From: UBA6168 sp964573725
Lineage (GTDB): Bacteria > Bacteroidota > Bacteroidia > Chitinophagales > Saprospiraceae
Length of the DNA: 64,000 nucleotides
Assembly (NCBI GenBank): GCA_964573725.1
Contig: CAZNLJ010000008.1
Coordinates: 1-64,000, forward strand
Direction of reading: 5' to 3'
Below the pieces are notes generated by a model. It searched no databases. It saw only the letters and a program-made list of their open reading frames with translations, and was not told the origin of the DNA. A program made the position numbers and the translations under genes. Of the stretch, positions 15,676 through 24,784 are shown piece by piece (positions within the stretch are counted from its first letter, which is position 1; each line of letters starts with the position of its first letter).

Positions 15676-16254
15676 TCAACCGGCCCCGATCCGCTTGGTC
15701 ATCAGGGATTCCACCTGGTACAACAGGTTCCGAGCCGTGAAGGAGCGCCAGTTGACCTCATTCAGCCGCTGGCCGAAGTGCAGGAAATATTGGATGCCGG
15801 TCCCGCTCATTTCCTCCTCCACATGCGGGAGGAGGTTCAGCAAACAGACCCATCCGCCCTCATCGCGGATATCCTCGTACCATTCCTCGTAGTAGCAATC
15901 GTCCGATGCATGGAAGTTGAGGATATTCTCGCCGATGACGATAAACTTGTGGATACCGTTCCGGATGAATTCGTCGGCGACATCCCGTTTGAGGAACATG
16001 ACATCGTTGTAGAGGCAGTCGTTCCATTCCCCCAGCATTTCGAAGACGGCGAATCCCAGGTCGTAATCCGCGTACAGCACCTTCATGTACAAGGTTTGGG
16101 AGCCGAATTCATCCCATTGCGGATGGATGAAGTAATTGTAGATTTTCTGGGTATAGTAGAATTCCTCGTAGATCCGTCCGAAAAAGGGGGAATACCGGTC
16201 TTCGGAAGAGTCGTAGTCGTCTTTCCAACGTTCGAAGGGAGCGATGTCATGCAT
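15676..16254 (-). CDS. Unknown acidic, aromatic-rich protein
   Basis: A 192-aa soluble protein with no signal peptide or membrane segment. It is rich in Asp, Glu, Tyr, Trp and Phe, for example YDSSEDRYSPFFGRIYEEFY, YNYFIHPQWDEFGSQTLYMK and DDCYYEEWYEDIRDEGGW. A central hydrophobic strand (HKFIVIGENIL) suggests an alpha/beta fold. I do not recognise the family. It stands alone between the sbtA terminator and the 386-bp gap that holds the next promoter. Confidence 0.65.
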   Translation of the reverse strand: MHDIAPFERWKDDYDSSEDRYSPFFGRIYEEFYYTQKIYNYFIHPQWDEFGSQTLYMKVLYADYDLGFAVFEMLGEWNDCLYNDVMFLKRDVADEFIRNGIHKFIVIGENILNFHASDDCYYEEWYEDIRDEGGWVCLLNLLPHVEEEMSGTGIQYFLHFGQRLNEVNWRSFTARNLLYQVESLMTKRIGAG

Positions 16255-16487
16255 GATCGGTACAACTGGTAACGGTTAACGGTGGAGCCTCAAGTCCATC
16301 GGGTAAGCGGACGAAGCGGGACCGACCTGTCGCCGGTCCGGCGGTTCAGGGCGGGATACCTTATCCGGTTCCCCCGGCGGGGTGTCCGTGGGGTACGTCC
16401 TGCGACAGTTTCCGAATCGGAGGGGCACCAGCGGTACAACAAGGCGCACCGTCCTTTCGTTCCGGGAAATCCGGGGTCTCCGTGAGG

Positions 16488-16495
16488 TAAATTTG
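16488..16495 (+). promoter_or_regulatory. -7 box upstream of the NadR-like gene
   Basis: TAAATTTG, a full match to TAnnTTTG, lies about 145 bp before the chosen ATG in an otherwise empty 386-bp gap (16255-16640). No TTG is seen at the expected spacing. Confidence 0.45.
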
Positions 16496-16640
16496 GACTA
16501 TTTCGAAAACATCCACAACAGCCTTCCAACAGAAATATTTTCCATTTGTTGTAAGGGGAGCAATGGGATCCGGGACGGATTGCGCCGACGGGAGCACCGG
16601 GGGTGCGGCCGTCGGTGGCCGGAACAAAAAGCGAGCGAAG

Positions 16641-17186
16641 ATGACGGGGATTGTGGTGACAGGTCCGGAAAGCACCGGAAAAACCACCTTGGCGCGTGCG
16701 CTGGCCGGGCATTACGCGGTGGACTGGGTGCCTGAGTATGCACGTACCCACCTGGGAGCGTTGGAGCGTCCTTACGAGGAGCAGGACCTGTCGGACATTG
16801 CCAGGGGGCAGCTGCTTTGGGAGGAGGAATACGGGAAACGGGCGGCCGGCGGACTGATGTTCCTGGACACCAGCCTGGAGGTCATCCGCATCTGGTCCTT
16901 GGTCCGGTACGGGCGTTGCGACCCTTGGATCCTGACGCAGGCGGACCGGCGGCCCCATCGACATTACCTGTTGTGTTCGCCCGACATACCTTGGGAATCC
17001 GACCCGCTTCGGGAAGGTCCGGCCGGTCGGGAGGAATTGTTCCGACGTTACCGGGACGAGCTGGCTGCACGGGGAGCAGAGGTCAGCATCATCACCGGGA
17101 ATGGGGACGACCGGTTCCGGCGGGCTTGCTCGGCCGTGGACAGCTGGCTGGGAAGGCAGGACTTTGCCGGATCGGGAAACACATAA
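16641..17186 (+). CDS. NadR-like P-loop kinase
   Basis: A 181-aa ATPase that starts with IVVTGPESTGKTTLARALA, the Walker A of the NadR/AAA_28 group. Next come VPEYARTHL, the YxExDLxxIARGQ-like PYEEQDLSDIARGQ, a LMFLDTSLEVIRIW Walker B region and HYLLCSPDIPWESDPLRE, all typical of the nicotinamide riboside kinase domain of NadR. Phosphorylation of nicotinamide riboside is the likely reaction. An in-frame ATG at 16563, preceded by AGGGGAG, would add 26 low-complexity residues. The DCC gene follows after 13 bp, so the two probably form an operon. Confidence 0.8.
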   Translation: MTGIVVTGPESTGKTTLARALAGHYAVDWVPEYARTHLGALERPYEEQDLSDIARGQLLWEEEYGKRAAGGLMFLDTSLEVIRIWSLVRYGRCDPWILTQADRRPHRHYLLCSPDIPWESDPLREGPAGREELFRRYRDELAARGAEVSIITGNGDDRFRRACSAVDSWLGRQDFAGSGNT

Positions 17187-17199
17187 ACCGCATGGCCAT

Positions 17200-17652
17200 A
17201 TGGACGGGAGACACGTCGGGTCGTCCTTGGAAAATCCGGTATTGCTTTTCGACGGGGTGTGCAACCTATGCAACGCATCCGTACAGTGGTTGATTCGGCG
17301 GGACAAGCGTTCCGTCTTTCGTTTTGCCGCCCTCCAATCGGCGGTCGGTGCGGACCTGTTGCGGCGTGCGGGGCTGACCGGCGACCTGCCGGACAGCGTC
17401 GTGTTGGTGGAGGACGGCCGTTGTCTCGTACGGTCGGACGCGGCGCTCAGGATCTGCACGTTGTTGGGTGGCTGGTGGCGGTTGTTGGGAATATTCCGGA
17501 TCGTACCGCGCTGGTTGCGGGACGGAGTGTACGACCGGATAGCCGGCAAGCGGTATGCCTGGTTCGGCCGGCAGGAAAGCTGCTGGCTGCCGACACCGGC
17601 CCTGCGGGAGCGGTTCCTGGACGCCATGCCGGGGGGCGAGGGTCGGACATGA
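17200..17652 (+). CDS. DCC-family thiol-disulfide oxidoreductase-like protein (DUF393)
   Basis: A 150-aa protein. It carries the DCC family signature near the N-terminus: VLLFDGVCNLCNASVQWLI with a CxxC pair, then FRFAALQSAVG and a C-terminal segment with LLGIFRIVPRWLRDGVYDRI and a KRYAWFGRQESC ending. The family is predicted to be thioredoxin-like but its substrate is unknown. The start at 17200 lies 13 bp after the NadR-like gene. An in-frame start at 17101 would overlap that gene by 86 bp. Confidence 0.85.
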   Translation: MDGRHVGSSLENPVLLFDGVCNLCNASVQWLIRRDKRSVFRFAALQSAVGADLLRRAGLTGDLPDSVVLVEDGRCLVRSDAALRICTLLGGWWRLLGIFRIVPRWLRDGVYDRIAGKRYAWFGRQESCWLPTPALRERFLDAMPGGEGRT

Positions 17653-17716
17653 CCGGACGGAGGCCGTCATTGCCGGCCGGGGTCGGACATAAGCCCGCCG
17701 TTTTTGCGGAAAAGTG

Positions 17717-17724
17717 TACTTTTG
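17717..17724 (+). promoter_or_regulatory. guaB -7 box
   Basis: TACTTTTG followed by C, a very good TAnnTTTG box. Transcription should begin near 17730, after the first possible ATG (17728) and before the second (17743). It therefore helps decide the guaB start. No -33 TTG is visible. Confidence 0.5.
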
Positions 17725-17742
17725 CATATGGAAAACAGCTTT

Positions 17743-19212
17743 ATGGAAAACGACAGGTTCCTGGGGGAGGCGCTCACATTCGACGACGTGTTGCTGGTGC
17801 CTGCCTACTCCGCGGTATTGCCGAGGGAAGTCGATATCACGACACAATTCACCAAGGGATTAAGGCTCAACGCGCCGATCGTATCCGCAGCCATGGACAC
17901 GGTGACGGAGGACAGGCTTGCCATTGCGATTGCCCGGCAAGGGGGAATCGGCATCATCCACAAGAACATGTCGATTGACTGGCAGGCGGAGCAGGTGCGT
18001 AAAGTCAAGCGCTCGGAGAGCGGAATGATCATCGACCCGGTCATCCTGTCGGAGGAAGCCACCATCCGGGATGCCTTGCAAATGATGCGGCAATACCGGA
18101 TCGGGGGGATACCCATCACGGACCACCAAGGCAAGCTCCGGGGCATCCTGACGAACCGGGACCTTCGGTTCGAGGTGGCCCTGGACCGTCCGGTCCGGGA
18201 CGTCATGACCTCCGCCAACCTGGTCACGGCACCGGTCGGCACCAATCTGGAGCAGGCGAAGGACATCCTGCAGCAGCATAAGATCGAAAAGCTTCCGGTC
18301 GTGGATGACGACATGCGGCTGGTCGGGCTGATCACCTATAAGGACCTCATGAAGGTGGAGGATTATCCGAACGCCTGCAAGGACAGCTTCGGCCGCCTGG
18401 TGGTCGGTGCGGCCGTCGGCGTGACGTCGGATACGATGGAGAGGGTGGCCGCCCTGGTACAGGTCGGGGTGGACGTCATTTGTGTGGATACGGCCCACGG
18501 CCATTCCAGCGGGGTGTTGGACACCGTGAAAATCATCAAGCGGAAATATCCGGACCTGCAGGTGGTCGGGGGCAACGTGGCCACCGGCGAAGGGGCCCTG
18601 GCCCTGGCCAGGGCCGGCGCGGACGGCGTAAAGGTGGGGGTAGGGCCCGGCAGCATATGCACCACCCGGGTGGTGGCGGGCGTAGGCGTCCCGCAATTCA
18701 CCGCCATATATGAGGCGGCGAAAGCGCTCCGTGACACAGGGGTTCCGGTCATAGGAGACGGCGGTATCCGTTATTCGGGAGATATCGTCAAGGCCTTGGC
18801 CGCCGGGGCGAACACCATCATGGCCGGCGGCCTGTTCGCCGGCGTGGAGGAAGCGCCTGGGGAAACCGTTCTTTATGAAGGCCGGAAGTTCAAGGTCTAC
18901 CGGGGAATGGGATCATTGGGAGCCATGGGAGCCGGTTCGAAAGATAGATATTTCCAGGATGTGGAGGACGATGTGCGCAAACTCGTGCCGGAAGGCATCG
19001 AAGGGCGGGTACCTTTCAAGGGGTCTGTGGAGGAAGTGATGATACAATACCTGGGAGGACTCCGGGCGGGCATGGGATATTGCGGGGCCGGCGACATAGT
19101 GGCTTTGCAATCCGCGCGTTTCGTGAAGATTTCCGGAGCGGGGATCAAGGAAAGCCATCCCCATCATGTGGCCATCACCAAGGAAGCCCCGAACTATAGT
19201 ATCCGGATGTAG
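17743..19212 (+). CDS. guaB: Inosine-5'-monophosphate dehydrogenase
   Basis: A 489-aa enzyme that oxidises IMP to XMP with NAD, the first step of GMP synthesis. The TIM barrel begins LTFDDVLLVPAYSAVLPRE. Two CBS domains occupy roughly residues 95-205. The catalytic loop GPGSICTTRVVAGVGVPQ places the nucleophilic Cys near 306, and the flap region has GMGSLGAM. Length equals that of E. coli GuaB when translation starts at 17743. The ATG at 17728 would add five residues but lies at or before the predicted transcription start. Confidence 0.97.
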   Translation: MENDRFLGEALTFDDVLLVPAYSAVLPREVDITTQFTKGLRLNAPIVSAAMDTVTEDRLAIAIARQGGIGIIHKNMSIDWQAEQVRKVKRSESGMIIDPVILSEEATIRDALQMMRQYRIGGIPITDHQGKLRGILTNRDLRFEVALDRPVRDVMTSANLVTAPVGTNLEQAKDILQQHKIEKLPVVDDDMRLVGLITYKDLMKVEDYPNACKDSFGRLVVGAAVGVTSDTMERVAALVQVGVDVICVDTAHGHSSGVLDTVKIIKRKYPDLQVVGGNVATGEGALALARAGADGVKVGVGPGSICTTRVVAGVGVPQFTAIYEAAKALRDTGVPVIGDGGIRYSGDIVKALAAGANTIMAGGLFAGVEEAPGETVLYEGRKFKVYRGMGSLGAMGAGSKDRYFQDVEDDVRKLVPEGIEGRVPFKGSVEEVMIQYLGGLRAGMGYCGAGDIVALQSARFVKISGAGIKESHPHHVAITKEAPNYSIRM

Positions 19213-19363
19213 GGTGATTCCCGACGCGGCAGTACGGGCCGGGTCGCTGGCCTCGTCCGTCCTGTTGTCCGAAAGCTTGCGGGCCACCGCAGGCCGGGCG
19301 GAAGGAGAACCGGCCGCCGTCGGTTCAAGGCCGTCCGGCGCGTGGGCCGGAAAATCAAATGAC

Positions 19364-20506
19364 ATGCAAAAAGACGAACTATTGCACAGGGCATTGGGAC
19401 GGGAATTCCTTTCCGCCGAGGAGGGTGTCTTCCTGTTGGAACGGGTGCCTACCGCCGAGCTGATGCACGTCGGCAACCAGTTGCGGCAGCATCATGTTCC
19501 CGGGCGGAACGTGACCTGGATCATCGACCGCAATGCGAACACCACCAACGTCTGTATCGCCAATTGCAAGTTCTGCAATTTCTTCCGGCGACCCGGTCAT
19601 GCGGAATCCTATATCACCTCCATCGAAACCTATCGGGAAAAGATAGCGGAAACCTTCGAGCTCGGCGGAGAACAGCTGTTGCTCCAGGGCGGGCATCACC
19701 CGGACCTGGGATTGTCCTACTACGTCGATTTGTTCCGCCGGCTCAAGGAGCTGTTTCCCCGGCTCAAGCTCCATGCCCTGGGGCCACCGGAGATCGCCCA
19801 CATCACCAAATTGGAGGGATCCACGCATTACGAGGTCTTGAAGGCCCTTCGGGACGCAGGCCTGGACAGCCTTCCCGGAGCAGGGGCCGAAATTCTGGAT
19901 GACAGGGTCCGCCGGCTCATCTCCGCCGGCAAGTGCGGGGCCCGGGAATGGCTGGATGTCATGCGGGCGGCCCACCGGCTGCGGCTGACCACTTCCGCCA
20001 CCATGATGTTCGGGCATATCGAAACCAATCTGGAGCGGATGGAGCACCTGGTGAAACTGCGGGAAGTACAGGCGGAGAAGCCCGCGGATGCCAAGGGGTT
20101 CATCGCCTTCATCCCCTGGCCTTTCCAGGATACGGATACCATCCTCCGCAAATTGAAACGCGCCCGCAACACCTGTACGGGAGACGAGTACATCCGGATG
20201 ATTGCGGTCAGCCGCATCCTGTTGCCGAATATCCCCCACATACAGGCCAGTTGGCTGACGGTGGGCAAGCAGGTGGCGCAATTGTGCCTGCATGCCGGTG
20301 CCGATGATTTCGGCAGCATCATGATCGAGGAAAACGTCGTCTCCGCTGCCGGCGCCCGTTTCCGTTTTACGGCGGACGGTATCCAGCGGGCCATCCGGGA
20401 GGCAGGCTACGTACCCCGGCTCCGGGACCAGCAGTACGACTTCCGGGAATTGCCGGCATCCATCCGGCAACAGCAGCTGGAAGGGGCGGGTATGATTGTG
20501 GATTGA
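19364..20506 (+). CDS. mqnC: Cyclic dehypoxanthinyl futalosine synthase
   Basis: A 380-aa radical SAM enzyme of the futalosine route to menaquinone. The [4Fe-4S] motif is in CIANCKFCNFFRRPG near residue 67. GELxLQGG-like FELGGEQLLLQGGHHPDLG, the SLPGAGAEILDDRVR segment and the late HIQASWLTVG and ADDFGSIMIEENVV motifs fit MqnC better than MqnE or CofH. The ATG at 19364 gives a normal length; upstream in-frame codons overlap the guaB end. No other mqn gene is in the window, so the pathway is scattered. Confidence 0.92.
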   Translation: MQKDELLHRALGREFLSAEEGVFLLERVPTAELMHVGNQLRQHHVPGRNVTWIIDRNANTTNVCIANCKFCNFFRRPGHAESYITSIETYREKIAETFELGGEQLLLQGGHHPDLGLSYYVDLFRRLKELFPRLKLHALGPPEIAHITKLEGSTHYEVLKALRDAGLDSLPGAGAEILDDRVRRLISAGKCGAREWLDVMRAAHRLRLTTSATMMFGHIETNLERMEHLVKLREVQAEKPADAKGFIAFIPWPFQDTDTILRKLKRARNTCTGDEYIRMIAVSRILLPNIPHIQASWLTVGKQVAQLCLHAGADDFGSIMIEENVVSAAGARFRFTADGIQRAIREAGYVPRLRDQQYDFRELPASIRQQQLEGAGMIVD

Positions 20507-20582
20507 CCGGCAGCCGCCTGAATCCGCCTTATCCCCAACGGCCCGTCGCACGCCTGTACCCTGCGGCATGTAATACGTCGAT

Positions 20583-22184
20583 ATGAACGCGAAATCCGAA
20601 ACTGCCAGGCGCCGTACGTTCGGCATCATTTCCCACCCGGATGCCGGCAAGACGACCCTGACCGAAAAGCTGTTGCTCTTCGGGGGCGCCATACAGACGG
20701 CCGGTGCCGTCAAATCCAATAAGATCAAGAAAACCACGGTTTCCGATTTCATGGAAATCGAAAAGCAACGGGGTATCTCGGTCGCCACCTCCGTGATGGC
20801 TTTCGATTACCGGAACTTGAAAATCAACATCCTGGACACTCCGGGTCACCAGGATTTCGCCGAGGACACCTACCGTACCCTCACCGCCGTCGACAGTGCG
20901 ATCGTCGTCATCGACGTGGCCAAAGGAGTGGAAACCCAAACGGAAAAACTGGTCGGTGTCTGCCGGATGCGTGCCACACCCGTCATTGTGTTCATCAACA
21001 AACTGGATCGGGAGGGAAAGGATGCAATCGACCTGCTCGACGAGGTGGAACAGAAACTCGGCCTGCGGGTCCGGCCCTTGAGCTGGCCCGTCGGCATGGG
21101 ACAGACGTTCCGGGGGGTGTACAGCATGTACGAGCGGAAATTGGTGCTGTTCCGACCGCATGGCAAACAGGAGGAGGAGGATGTCATCGAAATCACCGAC
21201 CTATCGGATTCGGTGCTGGAGACCCATGTCGGCGCCCGGGCCGCAGCCACCCTCCGGGAGGAGGTGGCGATGATCGAGGAGGTTTACCCCCCCTTCGATG
21301 TGGAATCCTATCGGCAAGGAACACTCTCCCCCGTATTCTTCGGTAGTGCGGTCAATAATTTCGGGGTCCGGGAATTGCTCGATTGCTTCGTCGACATCGC
21401 GCCGACCCCGCGGCCCCGTGAAACGGAGGAAAGGACGGTCTTGCCGGAAGAAGACAAATTCACCGGTTTCGTCTTTAAGATCCATGCGAACATCGATCCC
21501 CGGCATCGGGCCCGCATCGCATTCGTCCGGATTTGTTCCGGTACGTTCGAGCGCAACCGGAACTACCTGCATGTCCGCCTGGGACAACAATTCCGGTTTG
21601 CCAATCCGACCAGCTTCATGGCGGATAAGAAGGAAATCATCGACGATGCCTATCCCGGGGACGTGGTCGGCCTGCACGACACCGGCAATTTCAAGATCGG
21701 CGATACCTTGACGGAGGGAGAGGTCCTCCATTTCAAGGGGATCCCCAGTTTTTCACCCGAACAGTTCCGGTACGTGGAAAACGCCGACCCGATGAAATCC
21801 AAACAGCTGTCCAAGGGGTTGGAACAACTGATGGACGAAGGGGTGGCCCAACTGTTCACCAGGGAGAGTACCGGCCGAAAAATCGTCGGTACCGTCGGTG
21901 CCCTGCAGTTCGATGTCATCCAATACCGCCTGCAGCACGAATACGGCGCTTCCTGTGTCTACGAACCGGTCAGCCTGTACAAGGCCTGCTGGGTCACCTG
22001 CCCGGACGAGAAGGTGCTCCGGGAATTCAGGACCCGCCGGTCGCGGGACTTGGCCCACGATAAGGACGGCCACCTCGTTTTCCTGGCGGAAAGCGCCTGG
22101 ACCTTGAAGATGGCCCAGGAAAACCATCCGGATGTGCAATTTCATTTCACCAGCGACATGGACCGACGCAGGACGGGCACATGA
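20583..22184 (+). CDS. prfC: Peptide chain release factor 3
   Basis: A 533-aa translational GTPase that recycles RF1 and RF2 after peptide release. G1 is ISHPDAGKTTLTEKLL, the switch region has QRGISVATSVMAFDY, G3 is LDTPGHQDF and G4 is FINKLDREGKD. The C-terminal domains match RF3, with FKIHANIDPRHRARIAFVRI and EYGASCVYEPV. The N-terminal segment with the GAIQTAGAVK insert is typical for RF3 rather than EF-G. It follows mqnC by 76 bp on the same strand. Confidence 0.95.
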   Translation: MNAKSETARRRTFGIISHPDAGKTTLTEKLLLFGGAIQTAGAVKSNKIKKTTVSDFMEIEKQRGISVATSVMAFDYRNLKINILDTPGHQDFAEDTYRTLTAVDSAIVVIDVAKGVETQTEKLVGVCRMRATPVIVFINKLDREGKDAIDLLDEVEQKLGLRVRPLSWPVGMGQTFRGVYSMYERKLVLFRPHGKQEEEDVIEITDLSDSVLETHVGARAAATLREEVAMIEEVYPPFDVESYRQGTLSPVFFGSAVNNFGVRELLDCFVDIAPTPRPRETEERTVLPEEDKFTGFVFKIHANIDPRHRARIAFVRICSGTFERNRNYLHVRLGQQFRFANPTSFMADKKEIIDDAYPGDVVGLHDTGNFKIGDTLTEGEVLHFKGIPSFSPEQFRYVENADPMKSKQLSKGLEQLMDEGVAQLFTRESTGRKIVGTVGALQFDVIQYRLQHEYGASCVYEPVSLYKACWVTCPDEKVLREFRTRRSRDLAHDKDGHLVFLAESAWTLKMAQENHPDVQFHFTSDMDRRRTGT

Positions 22185-22236
22185 GGCCTTCTTTCGTATG
22201 TTCGGACCGGCTATTGTTACACCTTAATCCGTTTGC

Positions 22237-24576
22237 ATGAAAACCTACCTTTTCCTCCTGGTCTTGCTACCGTTGGGATTTGCTTCCGTCTCGGCGCAGC
22301 AGACTTCCAACCATGGCAACAAATTCGAACAATTGGGACCTGTATTGCCCGATCCGACGCCTTACCGAGGGGTGGACGGAAGCCCTGGTCCCGAATACTG
22401 GCAGCAGCAATGCGACTATAATATCCGCTGTACCCTGGATGTGGCGGCATTGCGCCTGCACGGGGACGAACGGGTCACCTATCACAACCGTTCGCCGCAC
22501 CCGCTCCGCTACCTGTGGTTGCAATTGGATGAAAACCAGCATCAGGGTCATAACGACATGCATCATTTCAACGGGAGCTCCATGAATGACGTCATGAACG
22601 AGATGGCCCTCTACATGATGGAGCAATGGAAGGACCTTACCGAATACGGCCACAATATCGAGGCCGTCACCGATGCGGGCGGGAAGCCGTTGGCCTATAC
22701 CATCAACCAGACCATGATGCGGATCGACCTGCCGACGCCCGTCCGTCCGGGCGAAAGCTTCGCCTTCCATGTCAAGTGGAACTACAAGGTCCCCGACAGG
22801 ATCAAAGGTCCCCGCGGCAGGGGAGGCTACGAATACTTCGAAAAGGACGACAATTATCTCTTCACCATTTCCCAATGGTATCCCCGCCTGTGCGTCTATT
22901 CGGATGTGACCGGGTGGCAGAACAAGCAGTTCACCGGGCGTGGCGAGTTCGCCCTGACTTTCGGCGACTTCGAGGTATCCATGACGCTCCCGTCCGATTT
23001 CGTGGTCGGCTCCACCGGGGAATGCCAGAACTACGACAAGGTGCTCGACAAGGCCCAGTACCGCCGTTGGCAACAGGCGATGACGGCTGCGGAACCCCTG
23101 GAGATCGTCACGCTGGACGAGGCGGTCCGGAATGAGGGCGCACCCAAGAGCGGGAAACTGAAGACCTGGGTCTACAAGGCCTCCAATGTACGTGACTTCG
23201 CCTGGACCGCCAGCCGGAAGTTCATCTGGGACGCGATGCCCCATTACAACGAGGATGGCAGCCGCGTGATGTGCATGAGCTATTATCCCAAGGAAGCCTA
23301 CCCGATCTACCGGCGGTATTCCACCAAGGTGGTGGCGCATACCCTCCGAACCTATTCCAAGTATTCCATCCCCTACCCCTATCCGGTCGCCATTTCCGTG
23401 GAGGCGCAGAACGGGATGGAATACCCGATGATCTGCTTCAATTTCGGGCGGGCCGAGGAAGACGGTACCTACACGGAGCAGCAGAAGAACGGTGCCATCT
23501 CCGTCATCATCCACGAGGTGGGGCACAACTACTTCCCCATGATCATCAATAGCGACGAACGGCAATGGTCCTGGATGGACGAAGGGATCAATACCTTTGT
23601 GCAATTCCTGGCCCAGGCGGAATTCGACGGCAACTGGAACCACCGGCGCGGTCCGGCCCACACGATCGTGGATTACATGTCCAGCCCGAAGGAACGTCTC
23701 GAACCCATCATGACCAACAGCGAGAACATCGTGGAGTTCGGCCTTAACGCCTATGCCAAGCCGGCCGCCGGCCTCAATATCCTGCGGGAAACCATCATGG
23801 GTCGGGAACTCTTCGATTACGCCTTCAAGGAATACTGCCGCCGTTGGGCGTTCAAGCATCCGACACCGGCCGATTTCTTCCGGACGATGGAGGATGCCAG
23901 CAGTGTCGACCTGGATTGGTTCTGGCGCGGTTGGTTCTACTCCATCGAAAATGTCGATATCGCCGTCGATTCCATCAAGTGGTACCGTGCAGACCTGGAA
24001 AACGATCCGGAAAAGCGGACGGTCCAGCGGAAACGGAAAACGGAAGCCCCGTTCGAGGACATATCCGTCCGCCGGAACCGTTCCTCCGGAATGGCCTTCG
24101 CCGTGGACCAGGATTCCAACCTGGTCGATTTCTATACGACCTACCGTCCTTGGGAAACGGAGGATTCGGTGATGGCCTTCACCACCCATCTGTACGACCA
24201 GGTCCTGACCCCGGAGGAAAAGCAGACCAAATACGGGGACAAGCACTATTACGAAATGTATTTCCGCAACAATGGCGGGCTGGTCATGCCCCTGATCCTG
24301 GAATGGACCTATGCGGACGGTGCGCAGGAAGTGGAGCGGATACCGGCCGAGATCTGGCGGAAGAACGAATCCGCGGTGACGAAGGTGTTTGTCAAGGACA
24401 AGCAGGTGGTTTCCGTGCGGTTGGACCCGTTCCGGGAGACTGCCGATGTCGATACCACCAACAACGAGGCACCGATACCGGACGCACCGCAGTTGTTCAA
24501 GGTCTACAAGGAACATCGGATGGAAGCGGTACAGAATCCCATGCAGCGGGCCATGGGAACCAAGATCAAGCCGTAA
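22237..24576 (+). CDS. Secreted M1-family metallopeptidase
   Basis: A 779-aa exported zinc peptidase. A signal peptide (YLFLLVLLPLGFASVSA) follows the ATG. The N-terminal beta domain holds DVAALRLHGDERVTYHNRSP. The gluzincin motif HEVGHNYFP is near residue 426, and the third ligand Glu lies in SWMDEGINTF, 19 residues after the second His as usual. MEYPMICFNFG takes the place of the GAMEN exopeptidase motif, so aminopeptidase activity is not assured. Location is periplasmic or outside. A strong terminator follows. Confidence 0.9.
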   Translation: MKTYLFLLVLLPLGFASVSAQQTSNHGNKFEQLGPVLPDPTPYRGVDGSPGPEYWQQQCDYNIRCTLDVAALRLHGDERVTYHNRSPHPLRYLWLQLDENQHQGHNDMHHFNGSSMNDVMNEMALYMMEQWKDLTEYGHNIEAVTDAGGKPLAYTINQTMMRIDLPTPVRPGESFAFHVKWNYKVPDRIKGPRGRGGYEYFEKDDNYLFTISQWYPRLCVYSDVTGWQNKQFTGRGEFALTFGDFEVSMTLPSDFVVGSTGECQNYDKVLDKAQYRRWQQAMTAAEPLEIVTLDEAVRNEGAPKSGKLKTWVYKASNVRDFAWTASRKFIWDAMPHYNEDGSRVMCMSYYPKEAYPIYRRYSTKVVAHTLRTYSKYSIPYPYPVAISVEAQNGMEYPMICFNFGRAEEDGTYTEQQKNGAISVIIHEVGHNYFPMIINSDERQWSWMDEGINTFVQFLAQAEFDGNWNHRRGPAHTIVDYMSSPKERLEPIMTNSENIVEFGLNAYAKPAAGLNILRETIMGRELFDYAFKEYCRRWAFKHPTPADFFRTMEDASSVDLDWFWRGWFYSIENVDIAVDSIKWYRADLENDPEKRTVQRKRKTEAPFEDISVRRNRSSGMAFAVDQDSNLVDFYTTYRPWETEDSVMAFTTHLYDQVLTPEEKQTKYGDKHYYEMYFRNNGGLVMPLILEWTYADGAQEVERIPAEIWRKNESAVTKVFVKDKQVVSVRLDPFRETADVDTTNNEAPIPDAPQLFKVYKEHRMEAVQNPMQRAMGTKIKP

Positions 24577-24607
24577 GCGGCGAGCCGAGCGCGGAGGGGA
24601 GCGTAAG

Positions 24608-24637
24608 AAAGGCCGGTCCGGAGACGGACCGGCCTTT
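24608..24637. terminator. Strong bidirectional terminator
   Basis: A perfect 13-bp stem (AAAGGCCGGTCCG with its complement) around a GAGA tetraloop, ending in TTTCTC. It lies between the M1 peptidase and the convergent aspS gene and can serve both. Confidence 0.8.
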
Positions 24638-24660
24638 CTCATTGGGGCCCTTCATGGCAA

Positions 24661-24764
24661 TTCAGCGACTGGTGCAAGTCCCCTGTGGGGGTAGGTGGCA
24701 GGTCGTCGCCGACCACTTGCTTACGGCAAGGGTATCCATCGAGGAGGAACCTGAAGGAAGCCGG
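24661..24764 (+). mobile_element. Probable 5' remnant of a group II intron
   Basis: The stretch contains GACTGGTGCAAGTCC, then a run of short complementary segments (CCCCTGTGGGG; GGTGGCAGG-TCGTCGCC-GACC), CTTACGGCAAGGGTATCC and GGAACCTGAAGGAAGCCGG. This order of landmarks resembles the start of domain I of bacterial group II introns, as I recall them. No reverse transcriptase ORF and no domain V are present, and the fragment stops about 20 bp before the aspS stop codon. It would be a dead fragment. A cobalamin riboswitch, which also has a GGTGxAAxTCC-like core, was considered but the position after a terminator and before a convergent stop codon does not fit. Confidence 0.4.
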
Positions 24765-24784
24765 CGGGGACCGGCGCCCGTCCG

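Noticed and set aside
16290..17627. A 445-codon minus-strand ORF over the NadR-like and DCC genes
   Set aside because: Arg/Pro/Ser-rich with no motif, while both plus-strand genes carry family signatures.
17728..17742. The first ATG as the guaB start
   Set aside because: The TACTTTTG box ends at 17724, so transcription should start at or after this ATG; the next ATG gives the usual protein length.
22267..24642. A 791-codon ORF on the minus strand over the M1 peptidase gene
   Set aside because: The plus-strand frame has a signal peptide and an intact HEVGH zinc site. The antisense frame is a product of GC-rich third positions and has no recognisable motif.
24661..24764. Cobalamin riboswitch
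   Set aside because: GGTGCAAGTCC is reminiscent of the B12 core, but no B12-box with the right spacing is seen and the element lies between a terminator and the 3' end of a convergent gene, with no gene to control.
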